Source: Pythium myriotylum (lineage: Eukaryota; Oomycota; Peronosporomycetes; Pythiales; Pythiaceae). From it: 64,000 bases of DNA. Positions within the stretch are counted from its first letter, which is position 1. Each line of letters starts with the position of its first letter. The position numbers and the translations under genes were made by a program. The stretch lies in contig JALJCQ010000011.1 of assembly GCA_023091665.1 (NCBI GenBank), positions 1,116,001-1,180,000 on the forward strand, given 5' to 3'. Below the pieces are notes generated by a model. The model searched no databases and was not told the DNA's origin. It saw nothing but the letters and a program-made list of their open reading frames with translations. Shown in pieces: positions 47,037 through 56,015 of this stretch.

Positions 47037-47894
47037 ATGGAGGCAAAGGACGAACGGTTCTACACGCCACGCAGCTCGGCTCGTCGCGGCTATTCGAGCG
47101 CCGGGTCGGAGGATGAGCGGTTCACATCGCCTCGCACAAGCGCTCGGTCGGTTTCGTCGGATGAGAACGAATACGTCACTCCCCGCGAACTGAACGTCGC
47201 GTCGCCGCGCGATGTCGGTGCACCAATCCATCCGAAGTCAACTCTATCAAGCGATGAATATTACAAACGGGCGATGGGCAAAGGATCGTCGACTCGGTCG
47301 GGTGCGACCGCGCCCCCAAATGACGTCACTGACGCAAAGAGTGGCCGCCTCGACTTGGAGTACAAGTCGCAGGCGTTTGGTGGGCATGCACCAATGAAGC
47401 AGTCCTCCTCGTTCCGTGACTCTGGAAGGAATGGCAATGCAGAGCTCGTCAGCCCTCGCGCAGTATTCGTGGAAGCACCGGCTGTCGCCGAGAACGACAT
47501 CTTCTCGGCCGCTCGCCACAACCGCATCGATTCGCTCACGTACATGTTGGATCAGGGCGTGAGTGTGAACCTGAAGGACTCGCACGGCAACACGATCCTC
47601 TCGATCGCCTGCCAGAACGGACTCAAACGCATGGCCAAGCTCGCCCTTCGACGCGGCGCCAATATCAACGCACAGAACGTAGGTACCTAGGTGAGCTGTT
47701 GGTGGTGGCCATCGAGTAGCTCATGTTGTGACTCGCAGAACCGAGGCAACACGGCTCTCCACTTCTGCTTCGCGTACGGCTACGGCGACACGCTCGGCGA
47801 GTACCTCATCTCCAAAGGCGCCGACACGGCGCTCGAGAACGACGACGGACTTAGCTGCTTCCAAGGCATCGGCCCTCGAAGTCCGCGAAAGTAA
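47037..47894 (+). CDS. Ankyrin-repeat protein of unknown function
   Basis: Exons 47037-47678 and 47739-47894 give 265 residues. The first ~140 residues are polar and Ser/Arg-rich with repeated short units of the type ERF.TPR.SAR (DERFYTPRSSAR, then DERFTSPRTSAR). Three or so ankyrin repeats follow (NDIFSAARHNRIDSLTYMLD, HGNTILSIACQNG, and across the intron NTALHFCFAYGYGDTLGEYL, then SKGADTALENDDGL). It stops at PRSPRK. The stop overlaps a donor-like AAAGTAAGA, so an extra 3' exon cannot be excluded. The frame is open upstream to 46893, but that part lacks the character of the protein. Likely an adaptor; no enzymatic domain. It lies 145 bp before the OTU gene on the same strand. Confidence 0.75.
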
Positions 47895-48039
47895 GAGGCC
47901 AGAAATGCAAGCCAACTTCAACTACTGTACCTCGTTGAACTTCGTACTTAGTGTGTCTTTCGTACTTGTCGCGAGCGCCTCCGGTACTCTCGTCCTTCAA
48001 CCGCTTCGTCAAAGAGTGCGTCAGTCGGAAGAGCTCGTC

Positions 48040-50284
48040 ATGGGGAGCGACCGCATGGGCTTCGGCGGCGAGAACGAGCGGCTCCCGGGCCCGCGCGACG
48101 GCTACGCGAGCGGCTCCGAGGACGAGGGCGGTGACGCGCGCGACGTGGACATGGCGCCGCGGCTCAGCAACGTCGCCATGGACAGCGACGACGAGGCGAG
48201 CGCGCTCGGGACCCAGCGCTACCGAGGGCGCGCGCCGATGCGAGCGGCCACGACGGCGAGAGACCGCTTTCTCAGCGACGACACGGACGTTGAGGAAGGT
48301 GAGGTGCCCACGCGCGCGAGGCGATGGAGAGAGAAGACTGAGCGGCTCTTGCTCGGTAGAGATGATGCGCATTGACCCGGTGGACCTCGAGTGGCGTCGA
48401 CAGCTCCACGTCGGCGATCCGGTCGATGCCCAGAACGTCTTCGGCAATTGGTGTCCTGCTTTGGTTCTTCGCGTACGAGTTAATATTGGACACATGCGGG
48501 AGTGCTGTGTGGGAGGGTTGATTGTTCTCCCGAATGTTGTAGATTCTGGATGGCGAAGTGCAAGTGCGCTATCTGAACATGAATGAGTCCTGGAATCGAT
48601 GGCTGCCAACAGACTCCGGGCAGCTCGCACAGCCAGCGACCAAGGTCGGTAGCCGGTTACTTGCTTCTTCCCGCTTTTCAATTAGCTCATTTGTCTCCAT
48701 GACGATAGACGCGAAATGACAGCGCCCCGCTGCGACTTGCCCAGGTCGTTGAAGTGCGCCGTGCGAATACTACGCTGTGGAAAGAGGCGCATGTCGTCAA
48801 AGCGCGGCCAAGTGACCTTCTCGTGCGGTATGCTGGTCGACAGCAACAGTTCGACGAATGGCTTCCCTTCACACCCGATAATGTTGCAGCCGCGGGTGAC
48901 CACATCCGCAATCGCCCGTCTTACGTCGAGCAGCGGCGATTTAGCGTCAAGCCCAATGCAAACAACCGCCTTCGAGTGATTCAGGCTCAGAATCCGCGAT
49001 TTCAGCATTACCGGGATTCGCTTGGCGCTCACGGATTGCGAATCCACACCGTCGAAGGCGACGGCAACTGTCTCTTTCGGTCCGTGAGTCACCAGATATA
49101 CGGTGATGATTCGCACCACGGGCTTGTGCGCCGCATGTGCATGGATTACATGGAGAGCGAGAAGGAGTATTTTGAGCCGTACGTGGTTGGAGACATGTCT
49201 GCGTTCCTGAGATACCTGCAACACAAACGCCGAGACGGTGTTTGGGGAGACGATCCAGAGATTCAGGCAATCTGCGAGCTGTACGATCGGCCGGCTGAGG
49301 TGTATGCTTATGACCCGACTCACGGCTTCCGCAAGCTTCGCACGTTTCATGAGAACAGCTCACTCTCTCGAAACCGTCCTCCGATTCGGTGAGGCTTTTG
49401 CCCGCGTGGGTCTCCAGCAGTCGTCGCTTTACTCACGCCTTGTTTGTTTCTCCAGTTTGAGCTACTACGGTGGTGGCCACTATGATTCAATAGTCAGTCC
49501 AGAGCACGACGCCAATCTGATCCATGAACCTCCGGGCGAGTGGGAGCAACGTCACATTGAAATCTCCAGACGCATCAATACAAGAGAAGGTGGCGCGACA
49601 GGTGCCGACTCCGCGACAATATCGGGTCAGCGAGTTGTTGAGTCGGCTCCAAGTCGTGACGCGACAGAAATGGCTCAACTCGAGCAGATACTGATGGTAA
49701 GATGTTTAGTCGTGATGCCAAGGCGATTCTTATCTAACTCTATCCAACCTTAGATATCTCGTAATGAATTCGACGCAATGCGATCAAATCTCGACGACAC
49801 GCTCAAGAGGGCGCTTGAGGAGTCCCAAGCCAGTGCCGCCGACTCTGAGCAGCGAGCATTGGATGTTGCTACACAGGAGAGCGAGATGGCCGCAATCCAA
49901 GCCCAGCTGATCGAAAAGGCTCGCCAGGCGTCCGAAGAAGAGCAAATGCGCAAAGCGCTGGAGGCGTCAATGAAAGATCAGAGTTTCCACGTTGGAAGCG
50001 GAGATTTCGACGCCGAGGTGTCAGCAGCGATCCAGGCCTCGCTGGTCGAGCATGGTGCCCTCGCGCCAGCTGAGAGTGGCGGCTTTATCGCTGATGAGGA
50101 AGATGAGATGCGGCGAATTCTTGAGTTGTCAGCTAAGGAATACGAAGACACCACACGAGAGTTTGTCGCGAGCACGGTCGCTGCGCCGCCAGCAGGACTG
50201 GACTTCACCTACGGCGAAGTTGAAGATGCAGATGAAATGGACGAACTGCAACGTGCGATCCAGGCGTCCCTGGAGCAATCTTAA
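48040..50284 (+). CDS. OTU-family deubiquitinase with Tudor/Agenet-like modules and UIMs
   Basis: Cysteine protease that removes ubiquitin, closest in pattern to the OTUD5/DUBA group. Exons 48040-48298, 48360-48472, 48543-48644, 48745-49388, 49456-49696 and 49754-50284 give 629 residues. The N-terminus (1-86) is acidic and Gly/Arg-rich. Two Tudor/Agenet-like units follow (about 95-145, HVGDPVDAQ...YLNMNESWNRWL; about 160-200, LVRYAGRQQQFDEWLPF). The OTU domain carries the catalytic D264-G-N-C267 (VEGDGNCLFRS) and His381 in YYGGGHYDS, the His lying across the exon 4/5 junction. The rest is helical with several UIM-like units (LKRALEESQASA, LQRAIQASLEQS at the extreme end). Reader modules joined to a deubiquitinase suggest chromatin or methyl-mark targeting; that is inference. 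The start is the first Met of the acidic region and is moderately certain. Confidence 0.87.
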
Positions 50285-50431
50285 GCCGTTGCCTGTAGGA
50301 ATATTGCTTGAATCCCTCGCGCAATAGAAATTAGTGAAGATGCGATTTCATTCATTCGTTGACCTCGTGTTCCTACTGATACGCAATCTAACCAGACAGT
50401 GCCCAGCGACCAAGTATTCGTGGGTTCGAAC

Positions 50432-52756
50432 TCACAAGTTGGCGAGCACGTACTCGGCAATGCGCTGCTCCATGTAGATACGATCCTCAAGTCCGCGTGG
50501 GGAGTGGCGCTCACCCGGGAACAAGAGCAAGTCGTAGTGCTTGCGCGCACTGATGAGCGCAGTGATGAGGCGCGCCGTGTGCCGGAAATGCACGTTCTCG
50601 TCAATAAGTCCGTGGACGAGGAGCAACTTTTGATGGTCTTTCAAGTTGCCCACGGCCTCCATGCAAGAGCCGATACGGTAGCCTTCAGGGTTGAGCTGTG
50701 GCGTCGACATGTAGCGCTCCGTGTAGCACGTGTCGTAACCATCCCAGCTAGTCACAGGGGCACCGGCAATCGCGAGCTTGAACGTCTCTGGCGCCTTCAT
50801 CAAGCTGATCGCCGACATGTATCCACCGTAGCTCCAGCCGTAGATACCCACGCGGTCTGGGATGGTGAGGCCTTCCTGAATAAGCTTCGCCACGCCATCT
50901 TGCTGATCCAAGATCTCAACAGTGCCCATCTTGTTCTTGATGGCACCCTCGAAAGCAGAGCCACGACGGAAGCTACCACGGTTATCCACCTTCAGTACAA
51001 CGTAGCCGAGGTCGCGGAAGCGTTGAGCACGCATATCTACCGTGACTGCCCACATGTCAGCAACGCGCTGCACATGTGGTCCGCCGTAAACGCTCACGAG
51101 GGTTGGGTATGGGCCTGGGCCATGGATACTTGGGTCTGGTGTGTACACCGCACCGTAGAGCGTCTCGGCGCCGTCGCGAGTAGGGAACGAAATGAACTTA
51201 GGAGCCGGCAGCTTGCCATCCTGCGAGAGCTTCTGGACACGCGGCTCGATGTCGGTGTGGAGCTTGATTGACTTAGCTTCGACTTCCTTGTAAAGCTGGT
51301 CCGCTGGGAGCGTCCCGAGCTGAGCGTCCGACGGAATGGCGCTCACAAGCGCTGTCGGCGGTGTCGTGGCGTTGCTGTACACGTCGACGAATGTCCGGCA
51401 CGCGCTGTCGAGCACGACTGAGTGCATGCCCGGCGCTCCCGTCAAGCGAATTGGCTTTGGCACAATCTGACCTGGGAACAGCGAGGTCACGTACAAGTGA
51501 CGCTCAAGCGGCGAATCGGGTGTGCCAGAGAAGTAAATCTTGCCCTGTGCGAGGTCGATACCCTCAATCGATTCAACACACCAAGCGCCTTCGGTCAATG
51601 CACCGAGCTGTTGGGCCTTCTGGGTGACCGGCGAGTATTCGTAGAGGTACAGGTGCATGAAACCTGTGCGCTCAGACGGCCAGATGAATCGAAAAGCCTG
51701 CTTGTTGTCCGACTCGATGTTGCGGAAGAGGTAGGACGCGTTGATCCAGACGGGGTGCTTCTCGTGGATGAGAACCGAGCCCTTGCCTGTGGAGACATCG
51801 AAGCGGTAAAACCTCACTTCGTCCTGGAGGCGGTTGAGGCGCTGGACACCGAGCGAGCGGTCTGGCAGCCAGTTCACGCGGCTGATGTAGAAATCGGTTT
51901 CCGGATCGGCAAAGTCAAGCCAGACTGGCGTTCCAAGCGGCTGCTCCTCGGTGAAGCGCGCCGCGACTACACCGAGACGACGAAGCGGGTTGACGCCGCC
52001 CGCAAACGGGTAGCGGTGGTCTTCCTGGGCAGATGGACCGACCTCGGCGCTGCCCGAGTGCATGATGCGGAACTCTGGCACAGCACTTTCATCGACCTCC
52101 TCAAACGCAATCTGGGAGCCGTCGGGCGACCACCAGAAGCCGCGGAAGCGGCTGAGCTCCTCCTGCGTCAAGAAGCAGGCCAGGCCGTTGGACTTGCCCT
52201 CCACGCCGCGCGCGCCAGTGGTGACCTGCACGGCCTTCTGCGGGCCGCCCGTGGCCGTGAGCTCGCTGCGCACGACGTAGACCTCCTTGTCCTGCACGAA
52301 GGCGATCCACTTGCCGTCGGGCGAGAACTGCGGGTCGATCGCGCCGCCGGCCGCGCCGGTGGAAGTCTTGTCAAAGAGCAGCTTGAGCTCGGTGCCGGGG
52401 CGCTCCTGGACGTAGAGGTCGCCCGTGATGGGGTAGAGGATCCGCTGGGAGTTGGGCGAGGGGCACCACGAGTAGCTGGTGATGCCGACGCCCATCTGGC
52501 GCTGGCGCTCGCGACGCAGCTTCTCTTCGAGCGAGAGGTTGCCCTCCGTGTTGCCCTGGTTGGGCGGCGAGGCGAGCAGGTCGATCTTGTGCGAGGCCAC
52601 GTCGAGCGCGTAGAGCTGGCGCGAGAGCTGGTTCTCGCGCGAGTGGAGGAAGGCGACGCGCTGGCCGTCGGGCGAGAAGCTCACGTTCACGGGGAAGTTC
52701 ATGCCGGGCGCGGGCATGGAGGCCACGTCTTCGAGGGCGATAACAGGGCGGCTCAT
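50432..52756 (-). CDS. Dipeptidyl peptidase of the S9B family, DPP8/9-like
   Basis: Serine exopeptidase releasing N-terminal X-Pro dipeptides. Single exon, 774 residues. The N-terminal eight-bladed propeller contains the double-Glu segment QEELSRFRGFWW (about 197), which in DPP IV relatives binds the substrate amino group; its form resembles DPP8/9. The C-terminal alpha/beta hydrolase has SVYGGPHVQ, Ser642 in GWSYGGYMS, Asp719 in HGLIDENVHF and His751 in GERHSPRG. No signal peptide or membrane anchor follows the chosen Met (MSRPVIALEDVA), pointing to a cytosolic enzyme. The frame is open upstream to 52930, but that stretch is unlike the family and includes the intergenic palindrome. It is convergent with the OTU gene, 147 bp apart. 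Confidence 0.93.
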   Translation of the reverse strand: MSRPVIALEDVASMPAPGMNFPVNVSFSPDGQRVAFLHSRENQLSRQLYALDVASHKIDLLASPPNQGNTEGNLSLEEKLRRERQRQMGVGITSYSWCPSPNSQRILYPITGDLYVQERPGTELKLLFDKTSTGAAGGAIDPQFSPDGKWIAFVQDKEVYVVRSELTATGGPQKAVQVTTGARGVEGKSNGLACFLTQEELSRFRGFWWSPDGSQIAFEEVDESAVPEFRIMHSGSAEVGPSAQEDHRYPFAGGVNPLRRLGVVAARFTEEQPLGTPVWLDFADPETDFYISRVNWLPDRSLGVQRLNRLQDEVRFYRFDVSTGKGSVLIHEKHPVWINASYLFRNIESDNKQAFRFIWPSERTGFMHLYLYEYSPVTQKAQQLGALTEGAWCVESIEGIDLAQGKIYFSGTPDSPLERHLYVTSLFPGQIVPKPIRLTGAPGMHSVVLDSACRTFVDVYSNATTPPTALVSAIPSDAQLGTLPADQLYKEVEAKSIKLHTDIEPRVQKLSQDGKLPAPKFISFPTRDGAETLYGAVYTPDPSIHGPGPYPTLVSVYGGPHVQRVADMWAVTVDMRAQRFRDLGYVVLKVDNRGSFRRGSAFEGAIKNKMGTVEILDQQDGVAKLIQEGLTIPDRVGIYGWSYGGYMSAISLMKAPETFKLAIAGAPVTSWDGYDTCYTERYMSTPQLNPEGYRIGSCMEAVGNLKDHQKLLLVHGLIDENVHFRHTARLITALISARKHYDLLLFPGERHSPRGLEDRIYMEQRIAEYVLANL

Positions 52757-53100
52757 GGTCCAGCACGGTCGATTTTCGTCTGCAGGACCTCCCCGGGAAG
52801 GATTGACGCGGGTGAGAAGCTCCGTACTTAAGTGGAGAAACACAGTACGAACACAACTTGAGGTTCCGTTGACCGGAAAGTGAGAACAGCTGGAGGGCAA
52901 CACGCCAAAAAAGAGAACCTTTGAACCCATGGGTTTTGGATGACAAGGGGAACTGGGTACATTTTGGCTGACGGGTTCGTTTCAGTGGATACGAGCCCGC
53001 CTGACCCAAACCCACCCACCCACGCACCCACCCACTTCAACTTGGGTCAAGATATCCGACCACTGGTCTGCGGAATGCACTACACACGACGACTCGCGCT
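52757..53100. other. Intergenic region upstream of the DPP gene
   Basis: 344 bp between two minus-strand genes. It contains the 12-bp palindrome AACCCATGGGTT (52924-52935), overlapping a reverse TGGGTTCA at 52922-52929, and an ACCC/CCCA microsatellite at 53005-53036. No coding potential is recognised. Confidence 0.6.
53005..53036. repeat. ACCC tetranucleotide microsatellite
   Basis: An imperfect run of ACCC/CCCA units (about 32 bp, interrupted by AA and one G), just beyond the 3' end of the membrane-protein gene. It is not the canonical oomycete telomere unit and is too short for a telomeric remnant. Confidence 0.75.
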
Positions 53101-54243
53101 CTACTGCTTCTTCTTGGAGCTCGAACGCGACTGGAGCTGCGCGACGCGCTGCTGCACGCGCTCTTGAAGCGCGCGACGAGCCTCTTCGCTCGCCTTCCGC
53201 ACCGTGTTGGACGAGTTACTACGCGGAGATCGCGGCGGAGAGGAGGCTGCAGAGCCAGCGGCCGATCCACTCGCCGACTTTGCCACGGCTGGCGATGGAG
53301 GCACGCTCGGGACCTTCTCTGCGGGGGTCGAAGAAGCCGGACTCTTGACTCGCGGCTGGATCATCGGAAGATTGGCTTCATCCTCTTCTTCTTCGACATC
53401 CTCGAATCCATTGCTAGTCGTAGAAGTCGTAGTTGTCGTGGTCGTGACCACTGTCTTCGAGTAGGTCGAGGAGGCGGAGGTTGGCGACGAGGTCGCTTGA
53501 ATGTACTCGACCTCTTCAATGAACGCGCCTTCGGGTGAGACCTCGTCTTCGTCGCCGCCGTCGTGGTCAAGATCATCGACTGCGTCTTCCGCCGGGGTGT
53601 GCGAGAGCACGCGACTGTACTTGCGATGCAAACGCGCAAAGAGCAGATCCTCCTTGCCTTCGTACTTCTTCAAAATCTTATCCACATCAGCGATCTTGTC
53701 CGGGTTGTTCTTCGTGTAGAATGCCACAAGGCGGCGTCTGCTCCCATAAAAGCACCGATGAGTACACCCACTAGTGACCACGACCATCATGCAAAACCCC
53801 ACACACCTGTGCTGGGCCTTCGCGCCGGCTCGCCCGCCAAAGAGAATAATCGCCACGAGCAAGCCGAAGAGCACGACCGCGCCAGACTGGAACACCTCTT
53901 TCTCTGTCTGCTCGTCCAGATAATCGCCGAGCGCGTTGCTGAGCACGCGCTGCTCCGAGATGAAGCTCGCCCAGCAGATCGTCTGCAGCGTGATGAGCGC
54001 GAGCACGACGACGAACCACGAGGACGAGACGCTGAGCGCCCACGAGTAGCTCACGACCGTGAGTAAGAAGCGCACGACGTGGGCGTGGGCCTGCTGGAAG
54101 CCGCCTTCGGGCGGCGGCGCGCCGACGGCCACCGCGACGTCCAGCGGCCTCCAGTAGACGGCCACGAGGCCCGCGAGCAGCGCCGTCTTGAGCAGCGCCG
54201 TCCCCACGGCCATCGTTCTCTTGGCGGTTTTGCGCGTATTCAA
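53101..54243 (-). CDS. Multi-pass membrane protein with acidic, Ser/Thr-rich tail, unknown function
   Basis: Not recognised by family. The N-terminal ~140 residues hold hydrophobic segments at about 13-30, 57-72, 76-94 and 120-137. The tail includes a conserved-looking helical motif FYTKNNPDKIADVDKILKKY (followed by EGKEDLLFARLHRKY), an acidic stretch, a Thr run (VVTTTTTTTS), Pro/Ser-rich sequence and a basic end SSSKKKQ. A 69-nt segment, 53806-53738 on the minus strand (GTGTGT...GCAG), has splice signals. Because it is a multiple of three without a stop, both forms are open: 380 residues unspliced, 357 spliced. The spliced form reads AKAQHRRRLVAFYTKNNP and loses a Cys-rich 23-residue insert, so I favour splicing. 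The start could also be the Met at residue 11. It is divergent from the CEP70-like gene, 143 bp apart. Confidence 0.7.
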   Translation of the reverse strand: MNTRKTAKRTMAVGTALLKTALLAGLVAVYWRPLDVAVAVGAPPPEGGFQQAHAHVVRFLLTVVSYSWALSVSSSWFVVVLALITLQTICWASFISEQRVLSNALGDYLDEQTEKEVFQSGAVVLFGLLVAIILFGGRAGAKAQHRCVGFCMMVVVTSGCTHRCFYGSRRRLVAFYTKNNPDKIADVDKILKKYEGKEDLLFARLHRKYSRVLSHTPAEDAVDDLDHDGGDEDEVSPEGAFIEEVEYIQATSSPTSASSTYSKTVVTTTTTTTSTTSNGFEDVEEEEDEANLPMIQPRVKSPASSTPAEKVPSVPPSPAVAKSASGSAAGSAASSPPRSPRSNSSNTVRKASEEARRALQERVQQRVAQLQSRSSSKKKQ

Positions 54244-54386
54244 AGTGCAATTATTGGGGGCGCCTCCAGGGGGGACGGGAATCGACCAATATTTCTGAGC
54301 GAATTATAATTGAGAGCGAGCCACCCAAAAAAAACTGTGTTTTTGGGTGATCGACGGCTTTCGGAGCCAGCAGCACAGGGACGAAG

Positions 54387-56015
54387 ATGCGGGGCGGCGA
54401 CGGCGACGCCGAGAGCGATCTGCGCGAGCTGCGCACGCTGCTGAAGGTCGGAGGCGCGCTGCGTCGCTTCTGCGTGGCGAGACGCGCCGACTCATGCGCG
54501 TTTTGTGCTGCGTAGAGCGCCAGGAACGACGTGAGACGGTACGCGGCGCACGTCATTCGGCTCGAACAAGAGCTCGAGCGCGAGCGGCTCAAGACGCGAG
54601 AGGCCACCGGTGGCCTCGGCACGAACGTAGACGACCTGGAAGAGACGCTGCTCGCGGATGATGCGAGAGAGGACGAGCTGGGAGATGTCGAGCGACAAAC
54701 CGAGACAGTGCAGAAGGCGCTCGACCAACTCCTACTGAAGACAACGAGCGACTGCGCCGTGTGCCGACGTCGACGTGACCGCCATGCTGAGACAGAAGCA
54801 GCCGATGCTGCCGACCGACTGAGGTCGATTAAGCAGCTGGTTTCCGAACAGAAGCAACAGATCGAGTCGCTTGCTAGAGAGAACGCCAAGCTGAGGGATA
54901 CACTGGAACGACGCCCGAGCCACAGGGATCTTGCTGTACGTGCTGAGCTCAGCACTCTCGGAAATACTTAAAAGTTTAACCAGGGCTTTGATCCACAGCG
55001 TAGCCAATGGCAAATCGATAGTCTGCAGAGCCAGCTCGCACGGCTCAAAGAGGAGCGCCGCACTGGCCCTGACGAGGAAACCGACGTTCCAGTGTTCGAC
55101 TCGGCGCCGTTGGAGACTCTTACCGACCGCATTAGCGTGGATAAGCTGCTGAGTTGGCTCCATGTAGAAACCAAACAAGTGGAACATACTGGCAGCCGAG
55201 CCCACGCCTCGCAGAGCCGTCGACGGTTTCTCAAGGAACCGGTTGAATGCTACCTGGTGCTCGACTCGGCGGCGCTTGAAGAGTCGATTGCATCGGTTTC
55301 TATCGTAACTGAGAATGAAAGGATGAGAAAACGTGAGCAGCTCTCACGACGAGTTGGGATACTGTGCTCAGAGATTGTAGCTGCCTGCTGCCATAGTGTT
55401 GGTGTTTACGAGGTTGCGAAGCTCCCGCGCTATGTTGAAGCGACCTACCAGTATGCCCAACTCGTCCCGTTTCTCCAAGACTTCGTCCACAAAATCGACG
55501 ACTTCACACAAGCCGCCGCGGTGAGGATCGCAAAAAAGCCAGCTGTGCTAAAACCAACAGACCGAGGCTTTTTAGACAGTGTAAGTTGACTCACGATGAA
55601 GGTTCCTTTGTATAAATTGACATCCGCTCAATGTGTTCTCTAGCTGTTATCACGTGTCCAAGACCTGGTTTTCGAAGTACGGGCAAGAAGAGAACAGATG
55701 AAGCCACCCGGGGATCGAGCTCTTACGGTAATGATGCAGTGTATGAAACTTCTACGTGTCAATCACATCAACGATGTCGCCCCTACCATCGACAAACTAC
55801 TGGATACAGCTCGTGGAGAAAAAGAATTCTCGCGTGAAGTTCGCATGATGCTGGGCGTGGATACTTCGGCACCGCGGCGTGATGTTCTGGCGATCATTCA
55901 ACAGTTGATGGAGCAGGTGGGGCTTCGAGATCCCTTACCTTCCCCAGTAAGAACACCGCTCTCCATCATAAGCAGCCCAACGCAGTCTCAGGCCGAAGGC
56001 AGGAATCGAGAATGA
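54387..56015 (+). CDS. CEP70-like centrosomal coiled-coil protein
   Basis: Exons 54387-(54446 or 54473), 54516-54935, 54984-55580 and 55644-56015; 482 or 491 residues depending on the first donor (GTCGGA or GTGGCG, both in phase). Long coiled coil in exon 2 ends RENAKLRDTLERRPSHRDL, which resembles the CEP70 string before its short repeat. The C-terminal part (CMKLLRVNHINDVAPTIDKL, followed by a domain near MMLGVD) resembles the CEP70 helical segment with EILEIDDLDAIVP. CEP70 works at centrosomes and basal bodies, which suits an organism with flagellate spores. The first intron is poorly defined. The last 50 coding bases overlap the 3' coding end of the opposite gene. Family assignment is from pattern memory; the alternative is an unnamed coiled-coil protein. 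Confidence 0.65.

Noticed and set aside
48040..48298. Acidic, Gly/Arg-rich region as an independent small gene.
   Set aside because: A GTGAGG donor and TAG acceptor join it in phase to the rest of the OTU gene.
50418..50438. GTGGGTTCGAACTCAC resembles a tRNA T-arm.
   Set aside because: It is a short palindrome overlapping the DPP stop codon; no acceptor, D or anticodon arms can be placed around it.
51422..52831. Long plus-strand open frame opposite the DPP gene (469 codons).
   Set aside because: It is an antisense shadow of a high-GC CDS, rich in Arg/Ala/Glu, with no recognisable domain; the minus frame carries the complete S9 catalytic triad.
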